Below are positions 27,464 to 38,009 of a DNA stretch of 64,000 nucleotides, in pieces. The notes under the pieces were generated by a model, which saw only the letters and a program-made list of their open reading frames with translations, was not told the DNA's origin and searched no databases. The DNA lies in the NCBI RefSeq assembly GCF_024198175.1, contig NZ_JAJVKV010000002.1, positions 310,001 to 374,000 on the forward strand. The letters are read 5' to 3'. Position 1 is the first letter of the stretch; every line of letters begins with the position of its first letter. The stretch is from Pyxidicoccus xibeiensis. Lineage in GTDB: Bacteria; Myxococcota; Myxococcia; Myxococcales; Myxococcaceae. The position numbers were made by a program, and so were the translations under genes.

Positions 27464-28999
27464 ATGCAGCGCGTCCTCACCGCCGCCCAGATGCGTCAGG
27501 CCGAGCAGGCCGCGGAAGAACGTCACGGGATGCCGTCCGCGCTGCTGATGGAGAACGCGGGGCGCGGGCTGGCGGAGGTGGCCCGGAGCGTGGCCGGGCC
27601 GGAAGGGCGCTTCACGGTGGTGTGCGGCCCCGGGAACAACGGCGGCGACGGGCTGGTGGCCGCGCGCTTCCTCCAGGAGGGCGGGGCGCGGGTGCGGGTG
27701 GCGCTGGTCGGGGACGCGGCGAAGCTGACGGCCGAGTCGCGGCGAAATCTGGAGGCGCTGAAGGGCTTCGGCGTGGTGCCGCACGCGCTGGCCGCGCTGC
27801 CGGAGCTGGGGCACGGAGACGTGGTGGTGGACGCGCTGTTCGGCACGGGCCTGAGCCGCGCGCCCGCGGGCGACTTCGCGGAGGCCATCGGTGTGATTGC
27901 CCGCTGGCGGCGGGCAGGCGCGAAGGTGGTGGCGGCGGACGTGCCGTCCGGCCTGCAGAGCGACACGGGCGAGCCCTTCGCTCCGTGCGTCGAGGCGGAT
28001 GTCACGGTGGCCTTCGGCTTCCTCAAGCCGGCGCAGGTGCTGGAGCCCGGGGCCTCGCTGTGCGGGCGGGTGCGGCGGGTGGACATCGGCATGGGGGGCG
28101 AGTCGGCGAAGGACCTCGCCGGGCCCAGGCTGTTGGTGGTGGAGGAGGCGGACGCTCGCGACACGCTGCCGGTGCGGAAGGCGGACACGCACAAGGGCAC
28201 CTACGGGCACGTGCTGGTGGTGGCGGGGAGCCGGGGGAAGACGGGCGCGGCGGCGCTGGTGGCCAAGGCGGCGCTTCGCTCAGGCGCCGGGCTCGTCACG
28301 GTGGCCTCGCGTGGGGAGGCGCTGGACAGCATCCAGGCGCACTCGGCGGAGATCATGGGGGTGCCGCTGGAGGCCTCGGGGCCGCTGGCGATGGGAGACC
28401 TGGACGCGCTGCTGGCCGCGGCCGAGGGCAAGGATTCGCTCGTCATCGGGCCGGGGATTCCTCGGGGGCCGGAGACGGGCGCGTTGATTGGCGAGCTGCT
28501 GTCGCGGCTGGAGCTGCCCGCCGTGCTGGACGCGGACGCGCTCAATGCGGTGGCCTCGGACCTGTCGGTGCTGCGCCGGGCGAAGGGGCCGGTGGTGCTC
28601 ACGCCGCACCCGGGGGAGATGTCCCGGCTGACGGGGCGGTCCACGAAGGAGGTCCAGACACGGCGGTTGGAGCTGGTGAAGCAGCTGGCCGCCGGAGTCG
28701 GGGTGACGGTGGTGCTCAAGGGCGACAGGACGCTGACGGCGCACCCGGACGGGCGCGTGTTCATCAACACCACGGGGAACCCGGGCATGGCCACGGGGGG
28801 CTCGGGGGACGTGCTGGGCGGCGTGTGTGGCGCGTTCCTGGCGCAGGGGATTCCCGTTCCGGAGGCCATCTGGACGGCGGTGTATGCCCACGGGCTCGCG
28901 GGAGACCTGGTGGCGGCGCGGCGGGGTCAGCTGGGGCTGGTGGCCGGGGACCTCATCGAGCAGGGCCTCTGCGAGGTCTGGGTCCGGTGGGGACGATGA
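27464..28999 (+). CDS. nnrD: Bifunctional NAD(P)H-hydrate epimerase and dehydratase
   Basis: Repairs hydrated NADH and NADPH. 511 residues. The N-terminal epimerase (YjeF_N, about 1-215) shows LMENAGRGLAE, GPGNNGGDGLVAARFL and the DALFGTG motif; the C-terminal ADP- or ATP-dependent dehydratase shows GSRGKTGAA, VLDADALN, LTPHPGEMSRL and NPGMATGGSGDVL. Its stop overlaps the tsaE start (ATGA). Same order acpS-nnrD-tsaE is found in many bacteria. Confidence 0.96.
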   Translation: MQRVLTAAQMRQAEQAAEERHGMPSALLMENAGRGLAEVARSVAGPEGRFTVVCGPGNNGGDGLVAARFLQEGGARVRVALVGDAAKLTAESRRNLEALKGFGVVPHALAALPELGHGDVVVDALFGTGLSRAPAGDFAEAIGVIARWRRAGAKVVAADVPSGLQSDTGEPFAPCVEADVTVAFGFLKPAQVLEPGASLCGRVRRVDIGMGGESAKDLAGPRLLVVEEADARDTLPVRKADTHKGTYGHVLVVAGSRGKTGAAALVAKAALRSGAGLVTVASRGEALDSIQAHSAEIMGVPLEASGPLAMGDLDALLAAAEGKDSLVIGPGIPRGPETGALIGELLSRLELPAVLDADALNAVASDLSVLRRAKGPVVLTPHPGEMSRLTGRSTKEVQTRRLELVKQLAAGVGVTVVLKGDRTLTAHPDGRVFINTTGNPGMATGGSGDVLGGVCGAFLAQGIPVPEAIWTAVYAHGLAGDLVAARRGQLGLVAGDLIEQGLCEVWVRWGR

Positions 29000-29466
29000 G
29001 CACGGTCCGGACGCTGAAGCTGTCGTCACCCGAGGAGACGCATGCCCTGGGCGTGCGGCTGGGGAAGCTGCTCCAGCCCGGTGACTTCGTGGGCCTGATT
29101 GGCGACCTGGGGGCGGGGAAGACGCACCTGGTGCGGGGCGTGGCGGAGGGCGCGGAGGTGCCTCGCTCGGAGGTGGCCAGCCCCACGTTCGCGATTGTGT
29201 ATCCGTACTCGGGAAGGATTCCGCTGTACCACGCGGACCTGTACCGGCTGGCGAACTACGACGACCTGTACTCCACAGGCTTCCTGGACCTGGTGGAGGG
29301 GCGCGACGGCGCCGTGCTGGTGGAGTGGCTGGACCGCATCCCCGAGGCTGCGCCCCGTGAGCACCTGCGCCTCACGCTGAAGCACGCGGGCGGCGAGGTG
29401 CGGGAGCTTTCGGCCGAGGCGTTCGGTGCGCGGCCTGCGGCACTGCTCGCCGCGTGGATGCCCTGA
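28996..29466 (+). CDS. tsaE: tRNA t6A biosynthesis ATPase TsaE
   Basis: ATPase needed with TsaB and TsaD to make N6-threonylcarbamoyl-adenosine at position 37 of ANN-reading tRNAs. 156 residues. Walker A GDLGAGKT, then ASPTFAIVYPY and LYHADLYRL, are characteristic. The ATG overlaps the nnrD stop. Last gene of the plus-strand run that starts with folP or glmM. Confidence 0.95.
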   Translation: MSTVRTLKLSSPEETHALGVRLGKLLQPGDFVGLIGDLGAGKTHLVRGVAEGAEVPRSEVASPTFAIVYPYSGRIPLYHADLYRLANYDDLYSTGFLDLVEGRDGAVLVEWLDRIPEAAPREHLRLTLKHAGGEVRELSAEAFGARPAALLAAWMP

Positions 29467-29514
29467 GGCGGGTCGCAAGCGCGGGGCGGCGGTGCACCGG
29501 CGCCGGCTGCGTCG

Positions 29515-30165
29515 TCAGCGTCGCGCCAGCGTCGAGCGCACCCAACGCCACGCGGCTCCCACGCCCGGCGAGATGCGCAGCAGCGTCCAGTGCACCCGCG
29601 CCAGCTGCGGTCCCCCGGGCCCGTGGGCCAGCGGCTCGAGCAGCGCCAACGCCTCGGAGCGTTGTCCCTCACGCGCGAGCAGCAGGGCCAGGTCCAGCTT
29701 CGGCTCGAACAGCGTCGGCTCGAAGGCCAGCGCCTCCTGCAGGAGGGTGATGGCGTCGCGCCGCTCATTCCGGCGGCGGAAGTGGAAGCGTCCTCGGAGC
29801 AGGGCCCGCACCGCGTCCGCGCGGTAGCCCTTGGTGAGGTTGAGCTGCGCCAGCTGCTGCCAGAGGCTTATCTGGTGGGGGAACGTGTCCGCGGCCTGCG
29901 TATAGACAGCAATGGCCTTGTCCGCGAAGCCCCTGTCCAGGTGGGCCTGCGCCGCGGTGTGGAAGCTCTGGAGCGCGGCTTCGGGCTGTCTGGCTCGCGC
30001 CAGCAGCGGTGCAAGCTTGCCGTGGACGACGGGGTCCTTGGGCTCCAGCTCCAGCGCCCTGCGATACGCCGCAATGGCCTTCTTGACCCGACCCTTGGCG
30101 CGCGCGCGATCCGCCTCGGCGACGAGTTCGGAGCGCGTCCTCGGGGCTTTCTGGCGGAAGAGCAT
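29515..30165 (-). CDS. Tetratricopeptide-repeat protein
   Basis: 216 residues, several TPR-like helices: KAIAAYRRALELEPKDP is the clearest repeat (about 29-45), with further repeats around DKAIAVYTQAADTFP and DAITLLQEALAFEPT. No signal peptide. Likely a protein-protein interaction scaffold. It is 49 bases downstream of the pentapeptide-repeat gene on the same strand. Partner unknown. Confidence 0.82.
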   Translation of the reverse strand: MLFRQKAPRTRSELVAEADRARAKGRVKKAIAAYRRALELEPKDPVVHGKLAPLLARARQPEAALQSFHTAAQAHLDRGFADKAIAVYTQAADTFPHQISLWQQLAQLNLTKGYRADAVRALLRGRFHFRRRNERRDAITLLQEALAFEPTLFEPKLDLALLLAREGQRSEALALLEPLAHGPGGPQLARVHWTLLRISPGVGAAWRWVRSTLARR

Positions 30166-30214
30166 TGCGTCACAGCCTACTTCGCCAGCCAGGCTGGTTC
30201 CGCAGCCCCGCCGC

Positions 30215-31378
30215 TTACTCCAACCGGGGTGGTGTGAAATGCCAGTCCGCCTGGATTCTCGGGTCGACCTGCTCCTGCAGGCGCTTCAACCACTGGCGGG
30301 CTTGTTGCGCGGAGACGCTCGCGGGCGCTCCTGACGACTCGCTGGGCTGCTCCCGCAACTGGAGGGCCCATTCCAGGCACTCGCGGACCTGCGGTGCTTC
30401 CGGGCCGCGGTCCGGCGCCAACCGGGTGGGCCTTGAACGGCTCGCCTCGACCCGCGTTCGTGCCCGGGTTGCGAAGTCAGGGTCCGTCAGGAGTGCGACC
30501 ACCGTGAGCTGGGGAAGAACCCAGGTCCCGTGGTCCAGGCGTTCCCACAGGGCCGTCAAGGTGTGCTCGCTCGTTCCACCCAGCACCATGGCCGTCGCCG
30601 CCATCAGGTCGATGTGCCAGAGCCGCTCCTTCCACAGCGCGGCCACCTCCGCCTGCAGGTTGGTGCTGGCCTCCACGCCCGCCTCCACATGGAGGAGGGC
30701 GTCCCGGTGCGTGAGGCGGACAAGCTGAAACCGGGGCGCCATCAGCAATGGCTCGACGAATGACGGGAAGCCCACCCGTCGCGCGTGGCGGACGAAGTCC
30801 CGGTCCGTGCGCGGATAGACGCGCGGCGGGTCGAACTGGCAGTTCGTGAGGAGCGCGTCCTCCAGATCACAGAGGTACAGGCTCGTGTCCCGCAGGTCGG
30901 CGTTGCGCAGGTCCGCGTGGTTCAGCGAGGCCCGGTCGAACCGCGCATCCCGGAGCCGCGCGCGGCGAAACGAGCTTCGCGCCAGGTTCGACGCGGTGAA
31001 CACCGCCCCTTCGAGGCTGGCATCGTCCCAGCGCGTCCCCAGGGCCACGCAGGCCGTCAGGTTTGCCCGCTCCAGGCGCGCATAGGTCAGCGAGGCCTCG
31101 GACAGTGTGGCGAGCTCCATCCGCGCCTCCTGCAGGCCACAGTCATCCAGCAGCGCACCGTCCAGCCGGGCCCTCACGAGGTCCGCACCGGACAGCTCCT
31201 GCTGCGTCAGGTCGATGCCGCGCAGGTCGCCCCGGTTGTCGCCCAGCGCTTCCGTCCCCGGGAACCCCGCGAGCACGTCACGCCAGGCGCCGCACAGGCC
31301 CATGGCCATGAGCTGCTCGCGCCGACGCTGGCCGTCAGGAGTGTTCCACCGTGCGACGAGCTGCTCGGCGCGCATCAA
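30215..31378 (-). CDS. Pentapeptide-repeat protein with helical C-terminal part
   Basis: 387 residues. Residues about 50-190 are A(D/N)Lxx-type pentapeptide repeats (for example GADLVRARLDGALLDD and NHADLRNADLRD), which fold as a right-handed beta-helix. The C-terminal 180 residues are helical, repeat-like and unrecognised. The frame can start at TTG (31378) or the adjacent ATG (31375); GGAGG fits both. Some such proteins mimic DNA and inhibit gyrase, but nothing here shows that. Confidence 0.82.
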   Translation of the reverse strand: MMRAEQLVARWNTPDGQRRREQLMAMGLCGAWRDVLAGFPGTEALGDNRGDLRGIDLTQQELSGADLVRARLDGALLDDCGLQEARMELATLSEASLTYARLERANLTACVALGTRWDDASLEGAVFTASNLARSSFRRARLRDARFDRASLNHADLRNADLRDTSLYLCDLEDALLTNCQFDPPRVYPRTDRDFVRHARRVGFPSFVEPLLMAPRFQLVRLTHRDALLHVEAGVEASTNLQAEVAALWKERLWHIDLMAATAMVLGGTSEHTLTALWERLDHGTWVLPQLTVVALLTDPDFATRARTRVEASRSRPTRLAPDRGPEAPQVRECLEWALQLREQPSESSGAPASVSAQQARQWLKRLQEQVDPRIQADWHFTPPRLE

Positions 31379-31477
31379 CGGGGCTGCCTCCTGCGCACGG
31401 TGACTGCGGTACGCGTCAGGGATGATGACCCCTGCACGCTGCCACCGAAGTGCACCGTCGGGAAGCCGCCGCCACCC

Positions 31478-32341
31478 TCACGCCGCGTTGCGCGGCGCAC
31501 CCGGATTCACGGGAGGGAACAGGTCGCCCCCGGCCAGCTCGTGCACGCGCCAGCGGTGGAACACGAGGCTCGCATCCACGGCGATGACGTCTTCCTCGTT
31601 CACCGGGGCCCAGTAGGGCCCGCCGCACAGCGACTCGCTGGCGACGATGAACTGCTCCACCCGGGTGCCCACGGACGGCAGCCCATCCACCACGTTGCGC
31701 GTCGGGCCCGTGGACACCAGCAGCGTGCGGTTGCGGCGCGAGGCCACCATCACCTCGCCATTGGTGACGAGGAAGTTCATCGCGGAGCGGACCTCCACGC
31801 CGGGCGCGTCCGTAATCGCCGCCACCAGCGACATGGTCTCCGCCACCGCGCGCGCCACGCCCTCCACGGGCACCGAGTGCTCGAGCGAGTGCCTGGCCGA
31901 CAGCCGGGTGAGGAAGAGGTAGAAGCAGCGCTCGCTGTCCGTGGTGCCGCGGATGTGACCGCGCAGGGCCGGGCTGATGAGCGCTTCCACGGCCGCCCGG
32001 TGCTTCGCGAACTCGCGCAGCGTCCCGTTGTGTCCGAAGGACCAGCGGCCATGGTGGAAGGGGTGCGAGTTGCGCAGCTCCACCGCGCCCACCGACGCGA
32101 GCCGGATGTGCGCCACCACCGTGTGCGAGGACACACGGCTGCTCACACGCTCGAAGTCAGGGTCGCTGTGCGCCGGGCCCACACCATGGGCCACCAGTGG
32201 GAGCGGCTCGGCACCGTATGCGGCGATTCCCCATCCGTCCTTGTGCTCTCGCGACTGGATGAGCAGCGAGTTCTTCTCCGTCACCAGCGCGGGGTGGACG
32301 GCAGCGGGAATCGAGGAGCGGAATCCAAATAGTCGGCACAT
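31478..32341 (-). CDS. Class II glutamine amidotransferase (YafJ-like)
   Basis: 287 residues. The N-terminal nucleophile Cys2 in MCRLFGFRS and the NGTL and GHN motif (WSFGHNGTLREF) mark a class II glutaminase. It stands alone, without a synthase domain, like YafJ/EgtC proteins. The acceptor is unknown. On the minus strand TATAAAT (32355-32361) lies about 14 bases before the ATG, so the transcript may be nearly leaderless. Confidence 0.85.
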   Translation of the reverse strand: MCRLFGFRSSIPAAVHPALVTEKNSLLIQSREHKDGWGIAAYGAEPLPLVAHGVGPAHSDPDFERVSSRVSSHTVVAHIRLASVGAVELRNSHPFHHGRWSFGHNGTLREFAKHRAAVEALISPALRGHIRGTTDSERCFYLFLTRLSARHSLEHSVPVEGVARAVAETMSLVAAITDAPGVEVRSAMNFLVTNGEVMVASRRNRTLLVSTGPTRNVVDGLPSVGTRVEQFIVASESLCGGPYWAPVNEEDVIAVDASLVFHRWRVHELAGGDLFPPVNPGAPRNAA

Positions 32342-32362
32342 GGCAGCGGCAGGTATTTATAA

Positions 32363-32402
32363 CGCCCGGCCCACAGGAGAAGTTCTCATGTCTCACCGGG
32401 CG
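32363..32402 (-). terminator. Hairpin downstream of hutI
   Basis: 7-bp arms CGCCCGG (32363-32369) and CCGGGCG (32396-32402), 27 bases past the hutI stop on the minus strand, followed by TTATAAATA. The loop of 26 bases is long; it may act as terminator and overlaps the amidotransferase promoter. Confidence 0.4.
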
Positions 32403-32428
32403 GTGTCGCGTGTCAAAGCGACGCCACT

Positions 32429-33694
32429 TCACGCGCAGGAATTCATCTCCTGCCGGACGACGACACGTCCGGCTTTCACCACCACTCGCGCGTGACCTAC
32501 CCCTAGATGGTAGGGCAGGTGCCGATACGAGGCACAGCTGTAGACCACCAGGTCGCCTGGGTCTCCCTCGGTCAGCCGTCCATGTGATTGCAGTCCCAAC
32601 GACAGAGCGGCGCCTCGGGTAGCAGCCCAGTAGGCCTCCGCCGCGCTCAGCCCGTTCTCCAGACAGGCCAGGCCCAGCACCAGGGCCACGTTCTCACTCA
32701 TCGCCGAGCCCGGATTCACGTTTGAACCCAAAGCGACGTTGATTCCCGCGTCTCGCAGCTTCCGGCCCGGGGCGTACGGCCGCATGCGCAGGAAGAGGGT
32801 GGAGGTGGGCACCAGGACGGCGGACACGTTGGCCGCGGCCAGCGCGCGGATGCCCGCGTCCGTCACCTGCTCCAGGTGGTCAGCCGTTGCGGCTCCAAGC
32901 TCCGCCGCGAGTTCCGAGGCTCCACAGGCAGTGAGCTGGTCCGCGTGCAGCCGGGGCGTCATGCCCAGCGCGCGGGCGGCGGTGAGGATGCGGCGGGCCT
33001 CGTCCACGGTGAAGGCGCTGTCCTCCGCGAAGACGTCGCAGAAGCGGGCCAGGCCCTCACGCGCCACGGCGGGGAGGATTTCGTCGATGCACAGCCGCAC
33101 GTACTCCTCGCGCCGGCCTTTGTACTCCTCCGGCACCGCGTGCGCGCACAGCAGCGTGGGCACCAGCTCCATCGGCGTGAGCGCGCCCAGCCGCCGCACC
33201 ACGCGCAGCATCTTCAGCTCGTTCTCCACGTCGAGCCCGTAGCCGCTCTTCACCTCCGCCACCGTCACGCCGTGCGCCAGCAGCCGGTGGATGCGGGGCA
33301 GGGCGAGCCGCACCAGCTCGTCCTCGCTGGCGGCGCGCGTGGCCCGCACCGTGCTGACGATGCCGCCACCCGCCTTGGCAATCTCCAGATACGTGGCGCC
33401 CTGGTTGCGCAGGTCGAACTCCGCGGAGCGCTCGCCCGCGAAGACCAGGTGCGTGTGCGGGTCCACGAAGCCGGGGCCCACGAAGCCGCCCTGGGCGTCC
33501 ACCACCTCGGTGCCGGGGCCCAGCGCGCCGGGGGGCAGGCCCGCCTCCGGGCCCACGTATGCAATGCGGCCCCCGCGCACGCCCACGCAGGCGCCGGGGC
33601 GGGGGGTGAGGGCGGCCTCCGCGCGCTCGCGGTGCGTGCCCTCCACCGTGAGGACCTCGGAGGTGTTGCGAACCCACAGCTCCAGCGCGTCCAT
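32429..33694 (-). CDS. hutI: Imidazolonepropionase
   Basis: Third step of histidine degradation: hydrolyses imidazolone-5-propanoate to N-formimino-L-glutamate. 421 residues of the amidohydrolase superfamily. The metal-binding His80 and His82 are in VDPHTHLVFAGERS; HADQ and the later NVNPGSA fit HutI. The start lies 3 bases downstream of the lipoprotein stop, so it is co-transcribed with hutU. HutH (histidase) and the formiminoglutamate enzymes are not in the window. Confidence 0.95.
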   Translation of the reverse strand: MDALELWVRNTSEVLTVEGTHRERAEAALTPRPGACVGVRGGRIAYVGPEAGLPPGALGPGTEVVDAQGGFVGPGFVDPHTHLVFAGERSAEFDLRNQGATYLEIAKAGGGIVSTVRATRAASEDELVRLALPRIHRLLAHGVTVAEVKSGYGLDVENELKMLRVVRRLGALTPMELVPTLLCAHAVPEEYKGRREEYVRLCIDEILPAVAREGLARFCDVFAEDSAFTVDEARRILTAARALGMTPRLHADQLTACGASELAAELGAATADHLEQVTDAGIRALAAANVSAVLVPTSTLFLRMRPYAPGRKLRDAGINVALGSNVNPGSAMSENVALVLGLACLENGLSAAEAYWAATRGAALSLGLQSHGRLTEGDPGDLVVYSCASYRHLPYHLGVGHARVVVKAGRVVVRQEMNSCA

Positions 33695-33697
33695 GTG

Positions 33698-34432
33698 TCA
33701 GCGACCTCCGCGCACGCCCATGATGGGGACATTCCAGCTGGCCCCGCCGTCCGCCTTCACCCGGCCGAAGCCGCCGGAGAGCTCCGCGCTCTCCAGCCAG
33801 CTCAGGGTGAACCGCGCGGCCACCACTCCGCCGTAATACACGGAGCTGTCACTGATTCCGCTCGATGACACCGTGTTCCACGCGAAGAAGGGCACCAGGC
33901 CCAGCGACACGTTCTTCTCCGGCTGCACGGTGAAGGCACACGACGCCTCCGCGCCGAACATGCTGCCCGGGCCGCCACGGCTGTTGTCGATGCCGAAGTC
34001 CGAGGCCCCGCGCAGCGACAGCGCGGGGGCCAGGCCCAGCCGCTCCGAGCCCACGTAGTACGACGCGCCCGCATACAGCCCGTAGCCGGGCAGGGGCAGG
34101 GGCAGGAAGAACTCCCCCTGCAGGCCGGTGTGCAGGTGCAGCCGCTCGGTGAGCGGCCACGTCATCGCGGCGTCGAGCACCATGCCCCACTGCTGCGTGG
34201 AGAAGCTGGCCTCGTCGCCCCGGAACCGGTCTCCCTCGCCGATGAAAGGCTGGGAGCCGGAGATGGGCGCGCTGAGCCGGGGGCCCGTGCGCACGCCCAC
34301 CTGCGCGAGCGTCCGGTCCGGGGCCCCGGGCCCCAGCCGCATCACCATGGGCCCCATGGCCGTGGGGGCACACCCCGCCAGCGCGCCGAGCGCGGCGGCC
34401 AGCAGCAGCCAGCAGTGACTCGAGCGGTGCAT
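33698..34432 (-). CDS. Outer-membrane-type lipoprotein within the hut operon
   Basis: 244 residues. Signal peptide with lipobox LAGC (Cys at about residue 21). The mature part is beta-rich with alternating strands (LPGYGLYAGASYYVGS, SVYYGGVVAARFTLSW), suggesting a beta-barrel or outer-membrane-associated fold. ATG at 34432 was chosen because GGAGG is 5 bases upstream; a GTG at 34450 that overlaps the hutU stop is an alternative. Lying between hutU and hutI with 15 and 3 base gaps, it is expressed with them; role unknown. Confidence 0.78.
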   Translation of the reverse strand: MHRSSHCWLLLAAALGALAGCAPTAMGPMVMRLGPGAPDRTLAQVGVRTGPRLSAPISGSQPFIGEGDRFRGDEASFSTQQWGMVLDAAMTWPLTERLHLHTGLQGEFFLPLPLPGYGLYAGASYYVGSERLGLAPALSLRGASDFGIDNSRGGPGSMFGAEASCAFTVQPEKNVSLGLVPFFAWNTVSSSGISDSSVYYGGVVAARFTLSWLESAELSGGFGRVKADGGASWNVPIMGVRGGR

Positions 34433-34446
34433 GGCGGCCTCCAGGC

Positions 34447-36102
<1,656 letters not shown>

Positions 36103-36214
36103 GAACAGGCTCCTGGGGTCAGGCTGACGGAAAGGCCCGGCACACTACCCGAACCCGCGCGGCGGGGGCACAGCGTGGTGATGCCCGTCCCGCCACTTCG
36201 TCCACCGGACACCC

Positions 36215-36254
36215 CCGGGACTTCCCCGGACGAGGCGCCCCGGGGGAGTCCCGG
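36215..36254 (-). terminator. Hairpin downstream of the BON-domain gene
   Basis: 13-base arms (36215-36227 with 36242-36254) with one G-T wobble, starting 16 bases past the BON-gene stop on the minus strand. No T-run follows. Confidence 0.5.
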
Positions 36255-36270
36255 AGCGCCCTCCGCGTCA

Positions 36271-37611
36271 TTACGAGTGCAGCCCGCGCTCGTCGCCCGT
36301 GTCGGCGCCGGGCCGCTGCACGGGCTCCTGGGAGGCCTGATGACGCAGCACGCCCTCCGCGCGGTTGATGCGGATGTTGTTGATGACCTCCTTCACCCCG
36401 AGCACCTCCTCCGCCAGGTCCTCGATGGCGCGCTTCTCGTCGCGGCTGCGCACCGTGCCGGACAGGGTGACCTCGCCGTCGTTCACCTTGACGTCCACGT
36501 CCCCGGCGTCCATCCACCCCTGCATCAGCCGGTCGCAGAGGTCCGCGCGGATGCGGTCATCCCCGCGCTGGTAGCTCTTCGGGCCGCGCCCCGCGGGCGT
36601 CTGGGCCCTGCCCGGGGTGGCGGAGCGGGAGGCGCCGCCCATGTAGCCGCCGTGCCCCATCTCATGGTCGTCCCGGCGCGAGGGGCTGGTGCTGTAGCCC
36701 ACCGCGGGCGGCGCCATGTTCTCCACGCCCGGGCCATGGCCTCCGGGCTGCGTGCCGCCGTAGCGCGTGTCCTCCTCGGGCACCCGGCCGGTGCCTCCGC
36801 GCACGCCCCGCTCGCTGATGCTGAAGTCGCGGCCCACGGGGCGCCGCGGGTCCTGCCCGCTGGGGCCTCGCGTGCCGGTGCCGTAACGTCCGCGCTCCCG
36901 CCCGCTCCGGCCCACGTCGCCGCCGTAGCGCTCCATGTCACCCCCACCGCCCGGCTCGCGGCCCGCGCCCGCGCCGAGCCCGTACTGGCCGGAGCCCCAG
37001 CGGTCCGTGTCGACGTCGAGGCTCGTGGGACGGGTGCGGTCCCCGTAGCGCCTGGAGCGCTCGCGCTCCGCGCCTGGCTCGTCCTGGAAGGCACGGAAGG
37101 AGCCACTCGGGCTGTAGCCAGGGCGGCGTGCGATGCGCTCCGGGTCGAAGTCCCGGGCACGGCGGTCCAGCTCCCGGTCGCGGTCGAAGTCCCGGCCCGG
37201 CTCCCTCGCACGGTCCAGGTCCCTTGCCGCGCGGCCGAAGTCCCGGTCCCGCTCGTAGTCACGCGAGTCCCGGTCCCCGTCGAGGCTGCTGGAGTCACGG
37301 TCCCGGTCGAAGTTTCGCGACTGGTACTGGTAGTCCCGGTCGTCGCCCCACTCCATGCGTCCCAGGTCCCGGTCCTCTCCGCGCCCGTGGTTGGGGGCCT
37401 CGCGGCCGTCGTTGCGGCGCAGGTTCTCGTCCGCGCCCCGCTCGTCGCGGCCACCCCACGCCCGCCGCTCGGGGCCGCGCTCGTAGCCGTGTTCGTCCCA
37501 GTCCCGGCCGTATTCCCCGCGCCGTCCCGCCTGGTAGTCCGCCCGTTCCCCCCTGCGCAGCTCCTCGTTGCCGGACCGCCGCTGGCGGTCGTCGTCGCGC
37601 CTGCCACTCAT
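36271..37611 (-). CDS. Arg/Asp-rich low-complexity protein with C-terminal BON domain
   Basis: 446 residues. Residues 1-340 are of very low complexity: first runs of alternating Arg and Asp (for example NFDRDRDSSSLDGDRD), then Gly/Arg/Pro-rich stretches. A BON domain follows at about 345-425 (DDRIRADLCDRLMQGWMDAGDVDVKVNDGEVTLSGTV, of which the last half is most diagnostic). No signal peptide, so it is probably cytoplasmic. AAGGAGG lies just upstream of the ATG. BON domains often bind membranes or lipids; the charged tail could bind nucleic acid or form condensates, which is inference. Confidence 0.85.
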   Translation of the reverse strand: MSGRRDDDRQRRSGNEELRRGERADYQAGRRGEYGRDWDEHGYERGPERRAWGGRDERGADENLRRNDGREAPNHGRGEDRDLGRMEWGDDRDYQYQSRNFDRDRDSSSLDGDRDSRDYERDRDFGRAARDLDRAREPGRDFDRDRELDRRARDFDPERIARRPGYSPSGSFRAFQDEPGAERERSRRYGDRTRPTSLDVDTDRWGSGQYGLGAGAGREPGGGGDMERYGGDVGRSGRERGRYGTGTRGPSGQDPRRPVGRDFSISERGVRGGTGRVPEEDTRYGGTQPGGHGPGVENMAPPAVGYSTSPSRRDDHEMGHGGYMGGASRSATPGRAQTPAGRGPKSYQRGDDRIRADLCDRLMQGWMDAGDVDVKVNDGEVTLSGTVRSRDEKRAIEDLAEEVLGVKEVINNIRINRAEGVLRHQASQEPVQRPGADTGDERGLHS

Positions 37612-38009
37612 CGCGTCGCCTCCTTACGTGTCGCGTTCGCCCTTGCTTCGACTCCACACGTTCTTGACCCTGAGTGCCCCCGGCAACGCGCCCCCGCCCT
37701 GCCCCCAGCCCCGACAGGCGTGAACCTGCCCGGAATGAATCGCGACAGCGCCACATGACGGCGGGAAGTGCCTGAGGCCCGCGGCCGGAGGGTTGCTGCG
37801 GCGGCGGGCCCCCGGGGCTCGCGGCGCGAGTGCTGCTCCAGGCTTTCACCTCGAGGCTCCACGAAGCCGGGGGCCAGGCCGTACTCCGGGTGTAGGCTCT
37901 CAGGTGGGCCTGTGACAGGTGGGCCATGCGTTCGCACGCGTCTCGGGATAGGTAGACTCGCGAGCGCCGCGGCCGGGCATCCGGCCATCGAGCGCCCGGA
38001 GGGCGTGTC
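37612..38009. other. Divergent intergenic region, BON gene / oxidoreductase
   Basis: 398 bases without a gene. It holds a 10-bp direct repeat CAGGTGGGCC (37901-37910 and 37916-37925). I find no clear sigma-70 or sigma-54 promoter on either strand. Confidence 0.4.
37901..37925. repeat. Direct repeat CAGGTGGGCC x2
   Basis: Two identical 10-bp copies with a 5-base spacer, start-to-start 15 bases, about 90 bases upstream of the oxidoreductase gene. Possible activator site. Confidence 0.3.

Noticed and set aside
36600..37600. Short repeated motifs in the BON gene as a CRISPR array or DNA satellite
   Set aside because: The repeats come from alternating Arg and Asp codons in frame; no constant repeat/spacer structure.
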